From an uncultured Pyrinomonas sp. (lineage in GTDB: Bacteria; Acidobacteriota; Blastocatellia; Pyrinomonadales; Pyrinomonadaceae): a DNA stretch of 9,515 nt. Within the stretch, counting starts at the first letter, position 1. Every line of letters starts with the position of its first letter. The position numbers and the translations under genes are program-made. A model generated the notes under the pieces. That model saw only the letters and a program-made list of their open reading frames with translations. It searched no databases and was not told the origin of the DNA. Where the stretch lies: contig CAKZOF010000440.1 in the NCBI GenBank assembly GCA_937135995.1, positions 1 through 9,515 on the forward strand, written 5' to 3'. Positions 1 through 5,532 of this stretch are shown here, piece after piece.

Positions 1-417
1 CTGAACAAGAAGTGGCAGCTCTCTTTGCCGCAACTGAGCGCAGCCATGGCGGCCATCATCGTGGTGGTTTCGCTGGTGACTGCGCTGGCGCTCAACGCCC
101 TGCAGCGCGGGACCGCTTCGCGAGCAGACATCGTGCGCAGCGACGCGGCGAGCGTGCGCCCCGTCGCGCTCGACGATTACCTACGCCAACAACAACTGGC
201 CATCGAGTATTGGCAGCAGCGGGTCAACGAGCGGCGCGTCCGTTGGAACCCGAAGATGCGCGAGGCGTTCGATCGCAACATGCAGGTCATCGACCAAGCG
301 GTGCAGAACTCGTTGCGCGAACTCGAACGCAACCCGCACGACGAAGTATCTGAGGAGATGCTCAACGTCGCGCTCCGCGAGAAGATGGAACTGCTTCGCG
401 AATTTTCGGAACTGTGA
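1..417 (+). CDS. Anti-sigma factor (zinc-finger type), C-terminal part only
   Basis: The frame is open from base 1, so this is the last 138 residues of a larger protein whose start lies upstream. A single hydrophobic segment, about visible residues 14-35 (AAMAAIIVVVSLVTALAL), is a transmembrane helix. It is followed by a charged, mostly helical tail of about 100 residues with the pieces RRVRWNPKMREAFDRN and EKMELLREF. From memory, such tails are typical of acidobacterial zf-HC2 anti-sigma factors: an N-terminal Cys/His zinc domain binds an ECF sigma factor in the cytoplasm, and the tail follows the membrane helix. The zinc domain itself is not in the window, so the family call rests on the tail, the helix and the context. 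The next ORF is a DUF4097-like protein, a common partner of such pairs. TGA stop at 415-417. Confidence 0.7.
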   Translation: MNKKWQLSLPQLSAAMAAIIVVVSLVTALALNALQRGTASRADIVRSDAASVRPVALDDYLRQQQLAIEYWQQRVNERRVRWNPKMREAFDRNMQVIDQAVQNSLRELERNPHDEVSEEMLNVALREKMELLREFSEL

Positions 418-515
418 GCGCCGGGCCCATCGTTTTGCGCGACGCGCGCATCAAAGAATCTCGTGTTCGGCCGAAGGCGCGCGAAAGTTCTCGGAGGGAT
501 GAACAAGTTTCCTCG

Positions 516-1274
516 ATGAAGACGGATTCGAATCTCGCCCGAAAAGGTTTTAGCAGGCCGTTGGTCGCCGTGCTCTGTTTGATGATGGTCGCGCCGACGA
601 CCTTAGCGCAGCAACGCTACGCGCGTACGTTCACCGTTGCGCCGCGCGTTCGCGTGCAGGTGGTGAATCTATCGGGGCGCATCGTGGTCGAAGGTTGGGG
701 GCGCAACGAAGTCAAGGTCACAGCTAACACCGAAGCGCCACCGGCGCGCATCATCCCGGAAACGAGCGAAAGCGCGTTCGTCATCAACGTCGTTCAAGTG
801 AATCGCGGGCGCGAAATCGGCGATGTCAATTTCCTCATCTTCGTCCCGACGACGGCCAGCGTGGATCTTGAAACCAAGCGGGGCGACATCACTGTGCGCG
901 GCATTCGCGGGCAGATGGTGCGCGCGCGCGTGAGCACCGAGGGCGACATCGAATTGACCGACATCAGCACGGCCATGCTGATGGCCGAAAACACCATGGG
1001 CGACATCCTCTTCGATGGCGACCTGTTGCCCAACGGCAGTTACACGCTCGCCTCCATGCAGGGCAACATCAACATCCGTATTCCGGCCGATGCCGCTTTC
1101 CGCCTGAACGCGACGGCGCCGTTGACGCGCAACATCAATCTCGGTGAATTCGCTCGCTTGGGACTCTTCAGTTTCATGAGTGGTAATCGCAAGGTGATCG
1201 GCAAGACGGGCGACGGACGCGCGTTGCTCAACGTCTTCAATCAGGGCGGCCCGATTATCTTCACGCGACGCTGA
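516..1274 (+). CDS. Exported DUF4097-like beta-strand-repeat protein (copy 1)
   Basis: This 252-residue protein has a signal peptide: basic start (MKTDSNLARKGFSR), hydrophobic core LVAVLCLMMVAP, and a likely signal peptidase I site TLA|QQ after residue 31. The mature part is a run of short beta-strand units rich in G, N, D and V, such as NLSGRIVVEGW, KRGDITVRGI and STEGDIELTDI. This is the pattern of DUF4097 (putative adhesin-like beta-solenoid) proteins. No catalytic motif is visible. The frame can be extended to a GTG at 414 that overlaps the anti-sigma stop, but that would put 34 polar residues before the signal peptide, so ATG 516 is preferred. The GGAGGG at 493-498 is 17 nt away, longer than ideal. 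Probably co-transcribed with the anti-sigma gene upstream and its relative downstream (15-nt gap). Location is periplasmic or outer envelope; role unknown. Confidence 0.85.
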   Translation: MKTDSNLARKGFSRPLVAVLCLMMVAPTTLAQQRYARTFTVAPRVRVQVVNLSGRIVVEGWGRNEVKVTANTEAPPARIIPETSESAFVINVVQVNRGREIGDVNFLIFVPTTASVDLETKRGDITVRGIRGQMVRARVSTEGDIELTDISTAMLMAENTMGDILFDGDLLPNGSYTLASMQGNINIRIPADAAFRLNATAPLTRNINLGEFARLGLFSFMSGNRKVIGKTGDGRALLNVFNQGGPIIFTRR

Positions 1275-1289
1275 GGGAACTACCACATC

Positions 1290-2207
1290 ATGCGTTCGAT
1301 AGCGCGTCTCGCCCTCGTCTCTTCGCTGCTGCTCACTCATTCCTGGGGCGCCGCCACCGCCAGCGCACAACAGACACCGCACCAAACACGACGGCCCGAT
1401 GCCGGTGGCGATCTCGTGCAAACGACGACGCGGCGCGAGACGCGCCGTTTCCCCTACGGCGGCACCATCAGCCTGTTCGGATCGCCGCGAGGATCGGTTA
1501 CGGTGGAGTCTTGGTCGCGCGCTGAAGTCGAGATCACCGCGGAGACAGAGTTGCGCGCGAACAGCGAAGAGGATCTCGCGCTACTTGCGCGGGTGACCGG
1601 TTTCGCCTTGGACGAAGAGCCGAATCGCCTGCGCATTTTCACCACCGGCACGCACGACCGGCGCACGCTCAAACGCCTCGCGCCCGATTTCCCGCGTCGT
1701 TTGCTCGATGCGCAGTGGAAGGTCGATTATCTCGTTCGCGTGCCGCCGCAGACCGACCTTGAAATCTACATCGGGCGAGGCGCATTGCGCCTTGGCGGCG
1801 TCGAAGGAAACATCAAGTTGAACGCAGCGGAAACAGACGCGACACTGGAACTATCGGGTGGCGATGTCGAGGCCGTCATCGGCCGCGGCAAGGTCAACGT
1901 TCGTTTAGCATCGCCGAGTTGGCGCGGGCGCGGAGCGAGCGTCAATCTCGCCTCCGGCGAATTGACCGTGGAATTGCCCGCCGGATTGAACGCCGATCTA
2001 CGTCTGTCCGTGCTTCGCACTGGTCGCATCCTCGATGAAGCCAATCGCTTCGTCAAAAAGGTCACACCCGATGGACGTGCGTTTTTGTTCCGATTTGGAG
2101 CTGGCGGAGCCGTGCTCGCCTTCACCGTCGGCGATGGGACGCTGCGCATAGTCGAACGGCAAGCGACGCGCCGCACGTCGCAAAATCGTTCGGCTGACCT
2201 TCGCTAG
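1290..2207 (+). CDS. Exported DUF4097-like beta-strand-repeat protein (copy 2)
   Basis: This 305-residue protein has a signal peptide (MRSIARLALVSSLLLTHSW) with a likely cleavage site ASA|QQ after residue 26. The mature protein has the same logic as its upstream neighbour: GSPRGSVTVESW near residues 65-76 matches LSGRIVVEGW in copy 1, and later strands follow GALRLGGVEGNIKL, ATLELSGGDVEAVIG and SVNLASGELTVELP. It therefore looks like a diverged paralogue. A basic stretch around residues 122-135 (DRRTLKRLAPDFPRR) and the basic C-terminus (RQATRRTSQNRS) differ from copy 1. The start has a GAGGG at 1273-1277, overlapping the previous stop, with 12-nt spacing. It is the last gene of the putative sigma/anti-sigma operon. 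No enzyme motif seen; function unknown, probably envelope-associated. Confidence 0.8.
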   Translation: MRSIARLALVSSLLLTHSWGAATASAQQTPHQTRRPDAGGDLVQTTTRRETRRFPYGGTISLFGSPRGSVTVESWSRAEVEITAETELRANSEEDLALLARVTGFALDEEPNRLRIFTTGTHDRRTLKRLAPDFPRRLLDAQWKVDYLVRVPPQTDLEIYIGRGALRLGGVEGNIKLNAAETDATLELSGGDVEAVIGRGKVNVRLASPSWRGRGASVNLASGELTVELPAGLNADLRLSVLRTGRILDEANRFVKKVTPDGRAFLFRFGAGGAVLAFTVGDGTLRIVERQATRRTSQNRSADLR

Positions 2208-2228
2208 ATCGCTTTCGTTCAGACATGC

Positions 2229-2278
2229 CGACGCGCTCGGCCGCGCCGCTAGCTAAATCCAGCAGGGCGAGCGCGTCG
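2229..2278. repeat. 11-bp perfect inverted repeat with 28-nt loop
   Basis: CGACGCGCTCG at 2229-2239 is the exact reverse complement of CGAGCGCGTCG at 2268-2278. The loop of 28 nt includes GCTAGC. It starts 22 nt after the stop of the second DUF4097-like gene. There is no T-run after it, so it is not a canonical intrinsic terminator. It could still help end the upstream transcript. Confidence 0.5.
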
Positions 2279-2332
2279 CGAGAGCACTCTTCCCGACGCA
2301 CAATCGTCTTTAGTCAAACCGCCTTGAGCGAA

Positions 2333-2372
2333 GCGTCGAGGTGCGCGCCTTCGTTTGGCAAAAAGAGCGATG
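2333..2372 (+). repeat. 40-bp direct repeat, copy 1
   Basis: The 40 bases beginning GCGTCGAGGTGCGCGCC and ending AAAAAGAGCGATG recur without a mismatch at 2407-2446, a period of 74 bp with 34 bp of unrelated sequence between. The unit is not palindromic. The period is not a multiple of three, so the two copies are read in different frames, which argues against coding. Confidence 0.95.
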
Positions 2373-2406
2373 TCCCTTCTTCATTTCGACTCTCTATTGC
2401 TCCGCC

Positions 2407-2446
2407 GCGTCGAGGTGCGCGCCTTCGTTTGGCAAAAAGAGCGATG
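2407..2446 (+). repeat. 40-bp direct repeat, copy 2
   Basis: Exact copy of 2333-2372. Identity stops abruptly on both sides (CC versus AA before, G versus T after). It ends 15 nt before the putative dcd promoter. No third copy is seen at one period upstream or downstream. Confidence 0.95.
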
Positions 2447-2461
2447 GGGACCCGTCGAGAC

Positions 2462-2491
2462 TGGACTAACCTGTGCGGCTGGCATTATGCT
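2462..2491 (+). promoter_or_regulatory. Possible sigma-70-type promoter for dcd
   Basis: TGGACT (2462-2467; four of six bases of TTGACA) is followed after 18 nt by TATGCT (2486-2491; four of six of TATAAT). Transcription would start near 2498, about 40 nt before the chosen dcd start. Weak matches only. Confidence 0.3.
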
Positions 2492-2538
2492 GCACGATTC
2501 CCTAGCGAAACTTTCCCATGAAGGAGAGCCTCTGGAGC

Positions 2539-3129
2539 ATGAGCATCAAGTCCGACCGCTGGATCCGTCGCATGGTCGAAGCCGTCAAGCTAATCGATCC
2601 TTTTGATGCGCGACTGTTGCGCGAAGTGGAAGGTCGCCGAATCATCTCCTGCGGAGCCTCTTCGTACGGCTACGACATGCGTCTTGCGGACGACGGGTTC
2701 CGCGTCTTTTCGCCGATACACGGACGCGAAATCGATCCCAAGAGATTCGACGAAGAGTCTCTGATTGAACCCCCGTTGCGGCGCGCCGAGGACGGCTCTC
2801 GCTACTATCTACTGCCTCCGCATTCCTACGGCCTCGGCGTGTCGGTCGAGACCTTCAATCTGCCGCGCAACGTGACGGGAATATGCATGGGCAAATCAAC
2901 CTACGCGCGTGCCGGATTGCTGGTCAACACGACGCCGCTCGAAGCCGGGTGGCGCGGGCGACTGGTGATCGAGATTGCCAACCTCGCCAATCTTCCGCTG
3001 CGCGTGTACGTCAACGAGGGCATCGGACAGGTCCTTTTCTTCGAGGCCGACGAGGAGTGCGAGACGAGCTATGATGACCGCGCTGGCAAATATCAGAACC
3101 AGACTGGTTTGACCTACTCGCGCGTCTGA
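2539..3129 (+). CDS. dcd: dCTP deaminase
   Basis: Dcd deaminates dCTP to dUTP in the cytosol, feeding dUMP and then dTMP synthesis. The 196-residue product matches the usual length (about 190). It shows the N-terminal MSIKSDRWIRRM, SSYGYDMR, PRNVTGICMGKSTYARAG, NTTPLEAGWRGRLVIEIAN and the C-terminal KYQNQTG. The Glu of LVIEIAN (residue 145) corresponds to the catalytic Glu of E. coli Dcd (Glu138), and the Ser and Arg of GKSTYAR fit the active-site segment. An ATG at 2518 would add seven residues, but AAGGAG at 2521-2526 lies within that reading and is placed for the ATG at 2539, where family members begin. I cannot tell whether it is also a dUTPase, as in bifunctional DCD-DUT enzymes. The next gene starts 47 nt downstream on the same strand, so an operon is likely. 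Confidence 0.95.
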   Translation: MSIKSDRWIRRMVEAVKLIDPFDARLLREVEGRRIISCGASSYGYDMRLADDGFRVFSPIHGREIDPKRFDEESLIEPPLRRAEDGSRYYLLPPHSYGLGVSVETFNLPRNVTGICMGKSTYARAGLLVNTTPLEAGWRGRLVIEIANLANLPLRVYVNEGIGQVLFFEADEECETSYDDRAGKYQNQTGLTYSRV

Positions 3130-3176
3130 CGGCGCAAGAAAACGAGCAAGCTCCAGTCAGTGGAAGAGCCGCTCTC

Positions 3177-3698
3177 ATGATCGGACCTTTTCTCGACAAA
3201 GAACCGCGCATTCATCCGAGCGCGTTCATCGCCAGCAGCGCCGACATTATCGGCGACGTCGAAATCGGCGAGGAATCTTCCGTTTGGTTTCGCGTCGTCG
3301 TTCGCGGCGATGTCAATTCGGTGCGCATCGGGGCGCGCGCCAACGTACAGGATGGCGCGGTGATTCACGTAACACGCAGCGTGCATCCGACGGTCATCGA
3401 AGACGAAGTGACCATCGGACATGGCGCGATGGTCCACGGTTGCCGCATCGAACGCGGCTGTTTGATTGGCATCGGCACTATCGTGCTCGATGGCGCGCTC
3501 ATCGGGGCGGAATCGCTGGTCGCCGCCGGTGCCCTCGTCACGCCGGGGACCGTCGTCCCGCCACGCTCGCTTGTCATGGGCGCCCCGGCGCGCGTCGTGC
3601 GCCCGCTCCAAGCGGAAGAGATCGCGCGGCTCGAACGCTACTGGCGAAACTACGTCGAGTACGCCAAGATTTACAGGGGCGAACGGCACGCTCTCTGA
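3177..3698 (+). CDS. Gamma-class carbonic anhydrase-like hexapeptide-repeat protein
   Basis: This 173-residue protein belongs to the YrdA/PaaY/CaiE-like gamma-carbonic anhydrase group, trimeric left-handed beta-helix proteins that bind a metal between subunits. Hexapeptide turns run from about residue 11 to 141 (IHPSAFIASSADIIGDVEIG through GAPARVV). The three metal-ligand His are visible: H64 in AVIHVT, and H82 and H87 in IGHGAMVHG. The conserved R43 and D45 of RGD and N56-Q58-D59 of NVQD are also present. The C-terminal helix is LERYWRNYVEYAKIY. The short form lacks the acidic loop of the archaeal Cam enzyme, and many such homologues have little or no CO2 hydration activity, so the reaction is unsure. 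Start: ATG 3177 with GGAAGAG at 3162-3168, 8-nt spacing. Probably co-transcribed with dcd. Confidence 0.88.
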   Translation: MIGPFLDKEPRIHPSAFIASSADIIGDVEIGEESSVWFRVVVRGDVNSVRIGARANVQDGAVIHVTRSVHPTVIEDEVTIGHGAMVHGCRIERGCLIGIGTIVLDGALIGAESLVAAGALVTPGTVVPPRSLVMGAPARVVRPLQAEEIARLERYWRNYVEYAKIYRGERHAL

Positions 3699-3907
3699 TG
3701 AGCAGCGGAAAGCGTTGGACCCGAATGCGTTGGCGCAATCTGCCAGCGATGGTTGGTGCACCACGGTGGCAACCTGCGGCGGATAGCCGAGGCGAGCGAA
3801 GGATTCGGCCTTCGACCGGGCGGCGCGGGTTGTTTGCGAGCAGGACGCGCTTGACGTTCGTTGCCGAAGGTCCCACTATTCTCTTCGCGAACCCAAGAGA
3901 GCAACTT
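3699..3907. other. Gap between gamma-CA-like gene and hisS
   Basis: No gene is supported in these 209 bases. The hisS frame stays open through the gap back to an ATG at 3698, but the translated extension is Arg-rich and unlike HisRS N-termini. Small structures are present: the palindrome TGGTGCACCA at 3754-3763 and a 6-bp hairpin CGAAGG/CCTTCG at 3797-3814 without a T-run. A weak promoter candidate lies at 3851-3882. Confidence 0.6.
3851..3882 (+). promoter_or_regulatory. Possible promoter for hisS
   Basis: TTGACG at 3851-3856 matches TTGACA at five of six bases. TATTCT at 3877-3882 matches TATAAT at four of six and would start transcription about 20 nt before the hisS ATG. The 20-nt spacer is longer than the usual 16-18 nt, so this is only a candidate. 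If real, hisS has its own promoter apart from dcd. Confidence 0.35.
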
Positions 3908-5299
3908 ATGGCGAGCAGAACACAACCAGCGCGCGGAATGCGCGATTTTCTACCGCTCGAGGTGCGGCGGCGCGAGTATGTCATCCGCATCATCCGCGAA
4001 GTGTATGAAAGCTACGGGTTCGAGCCGCTGGAGACGCCAGCCGTCGAGAACATCGAGACGCTGCTCGGTAAATACGGTGAGGAAGGGAATCGGCTCATCT
4101 TCAAGATCCTAAAGCGCGGCGAGCACGAAAAGTCGGGCGAGGCCGATCTTGCTCTGCGGTACGATTTGACGGTGCCGCTGGCGCGCGTCGTCGCTGAGTA
4201 TCAGCATCAGCTCCCGCCCTTTTTCAAGCGTTACCAGATTCAACCCGTGTGGCGAGCGGATCGTCCAGCGCGCGGTCGTTTTCGTGAGTTCTACCAGTGC
4301 GACGTGGATGTGACGGGGTCGCGCTCGATGATCGTCGAGACGGAATTGTGCGCCGCAGCCAGCGACGCGCTCGAAAAACTCGGGTTCAGCGATTTCATCA
4401 TCCGTTTAAACCACCGCCAAGCGCTCGGTGGTTTGCTTGATCGCGCTGGCGTCGAGCGCGCGCAACATGAAGCGGCGTTGGTGGCGCTCGACAAACTCGA
4501 CAAGATCGGTGTCGAAGGCGTGCGGGCGGAATTGGCCGAACGGGCCATCTCTGCTGAAGCCGCACAGCGGCTGCTGAATTTCTTTCGCGAGGCGGCCGAA
4601 GTCGAACGCGCGGCGGAGTTCGTCGGGGATGAAAGCTGCCCGCCGCAAGCTGCATCGAACCGCGCTGTGCTCGGGCGCCTGCTCGAATTCATCGGGGATC
4701 ATGAAAGCGGCGCGCGCGGCGTAGAGGAGTTGAGACAAATACTCGACTATGCGGAAGAGGCTGGGATCGGCGCGCGGCTCAAACTCGATCCAAGCCTTGC
4801 GCGCGGATTGTCCTACTACACTGGCGCGATCATGGAGATCAACGTGTCCGATCTGGCCGGAAGCTTGGGCGGTGGTGGTCGTTACGACAACCTGATCGGC
4901 ATGTTTCTTGGGCGCGACGTGCCCGCTTGCGGATTCTCGCTCGGCTTGGAACGGATCATCGTCGTCATGACCGAGCGCGGCATGTTCCCGCCAGACCTTG
5001 AACGTGCGCCGGTGGACGTGATGGTGACGGTGTGGGACGCGGCTGGAGCGGGCGAGTCGCTTGCGCTCGCTCGCGCTTTGCGACGCGCTGGATTACGCGT
5101 CGATGTCTATCCTGAAACGCACAAGTTGGCGAAGCAGTTCAAATATGCCGCAGCGCGTGGCATCCCATTCGTCGTCGTCGCCGGGCCAGACGAGCGCGCG
5201 CGCGGCGAAGTCGCGCTCAAAGACATGCGCTCGGGCGAACAACGCGCCGTGCACCGCGAAGCGTTGGCGACGGCCATCAAAGAATCTTTGGCGCGATGA
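3908..5299 (+). CDS. hisS: Histidyl-tRNA synthetase, eukaryote-like subtype
   Basis: Class II synthetase that charges tRNA-His with histidine in the cytosol; 463 residues. Motif order: GMRDFLP (10-16), ETLLGKYGEEGN (50-61), LRYDLTVPLAR (83-93), motif 2 region VWRADRPARGRFREFYQCD (114-132), the histidine-specific segment LARGLSYYTG (297-306), GGGGRYDNL (321-329), and motif 3 GFSLGLERI (342-350). The C-terminal anticodon-binding domain runs from about 368 to 460. GKYGE, FYQCDVDV and LDKLDKI resemble the human enzyme more than E. coli HisS, so this is the eukaryote-like subtype found in some bacteria. The usual RGLDYY aspartate is serine here. Start: ATG 3908 with AAGAGAG at 3895-3901. An in-frame ATG at 3698 would add 70 residues without HisRS similarity. 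aspS follows 217 nt downstream. Confidence 0.96.
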   Translation: MASRTQPARGMRDFLPLEVRRREYVIRIIREVYESYGFEPLETPAVENIETLLGKYGEEGNRLIFKILKRGEHEKSGEADLALRYDLTVPLARVVAEYQHQLPPFFKRYQIQPVWRADRPARGRFREFYQCDVDVTGSRSMIVETELCAAASDALEKLGFSDFIIRLNHRQALGGLLDRAGVERAQHEAALVALDKLDKIGVEGVRAELAERAISAEAAQRLLNFFREAAEVERAAEFVGDESCPPQAASNRAVLGRLLEFIGDHESGARGVEELRQILDYAEEAGIGARLKLDPSLARGLSYYTGAIMEINVSDLAGSLGGGGRYDNLIGMFLGRDVPACGFSLGLERIIVVMTERGMFPPDLERAPVDVMVTVWDAAGAGESLALARALRRAGLRVDVYPETHKLAKQFKYAAARGIPFVVVAGPDERARGEVALKDMRSGEQRAVHREALATAIKESLAR

Positions 5300-5532
5300 C
5301 CAGAAGTGGTGTAACGTCGGGCTGTTCGGTCGCCACGAGCATGCTGATCCCGCCGGTTGAATCGGTGACGCGGTCACAGGGGGCGCGGATAGGCGGCGAA
5401 GATGGAACGGTGCGATTGGAAAACACCTTTGCGATGCTGGTGGAGTCGGCTCAGCGCGTGGATGATCGGTTCGCCAAAACAACGTTCCTGCTGCGAGAAC
5501 AGAGAAACAACCAACTATGCTCGACAACCTAG
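5296..5532 (+). CDS. Doubtful small ORF between hisS and aspS
   Basis: This 78-codon frame starts with an ATG that overlaps the hisS stop (ATGA) and ends 16 nt inside aspS, an arrangement that would fit translational coupling. No ribosome-binding site is visible. The first half is low-information; the second half (LENTFAMLVESAQR, then VDDRFAKTTFLLREQR) looks like an amphipathic or coiled-coil helix. I do not recognise a family. It may be a real small protein, the remnant of one, or chance. If it is not a gene, the 217-nt hisS-aspS gap is simply non-coding, and I saw no good promoter in it. Confidence 0.25.
   Translation: MTRSGVTSGCSVATSMLIPPVESVTRSQGARIGGEDGTVRLENTFAMLVESAQRVDDRFAKTTFLLREQRNNQLCSTT

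Larger units (their letters stand above)
2208..2538. other. Non-coding interval upstream of dcd
   Basis: This 331-base stretch has no convincing gene. Open frames here are Arg/Ser-rich and break across the direct repeat in different frames, so they look like translated non-coding DNA. It holds an 11-bp inverted repeat (2229-2239 with 2268-2278), two perfect copies of a 40-bp sequence (2333-2372 and 2407-2446), and a weak promoter candidate at 2462-2491 for dcd. Confidence 0.7.

Noticed and set aside
669..1421. Long minus-strand frame opposite the DUF4097-like genes
   Set aside because: It is a shadow of the real plus-strand genes: the plus frames have signal peptides and strand repeats, while the minus translation is His/Arg/Asp-rich and motif-free.
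2333..2446. Two-repeat CRISPR array (40-bp repeat, 34-bp spacer)
   Set aside because: Only two copies, no third or degenerate repeat at the same period, no repeat palindromy, and no cas gene in the window.
2225..2521. 98-codon open frame between the DUF4097-like gene and dcd
   Set aside because: Ser/Arg-rich composition, no ribosome site, crosses both 40-bp repeats in different frames, and matches no family I recognise.
3740..3850. T-box riboswitch before hisS, suggested by GGTGGCAACCTGCGG at 3765-3779
   Set aside because: The likeness to the T-box core is partial. No terminator/antiterminator pair is visible, a Stem I would have to lie inside the gamma-CA gene, and the better promoter candidate lies downstream.
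3284..3907. N-terminal extension of hisS to an earlier in-frame start (including ATG 3698)
   Set aside because: The extension is Arg-rich, overlaps the gamma-CA gene or the gap, and has no HisRS similarity. ATG 3908 has a ribosome site and a family-like N-terminus.
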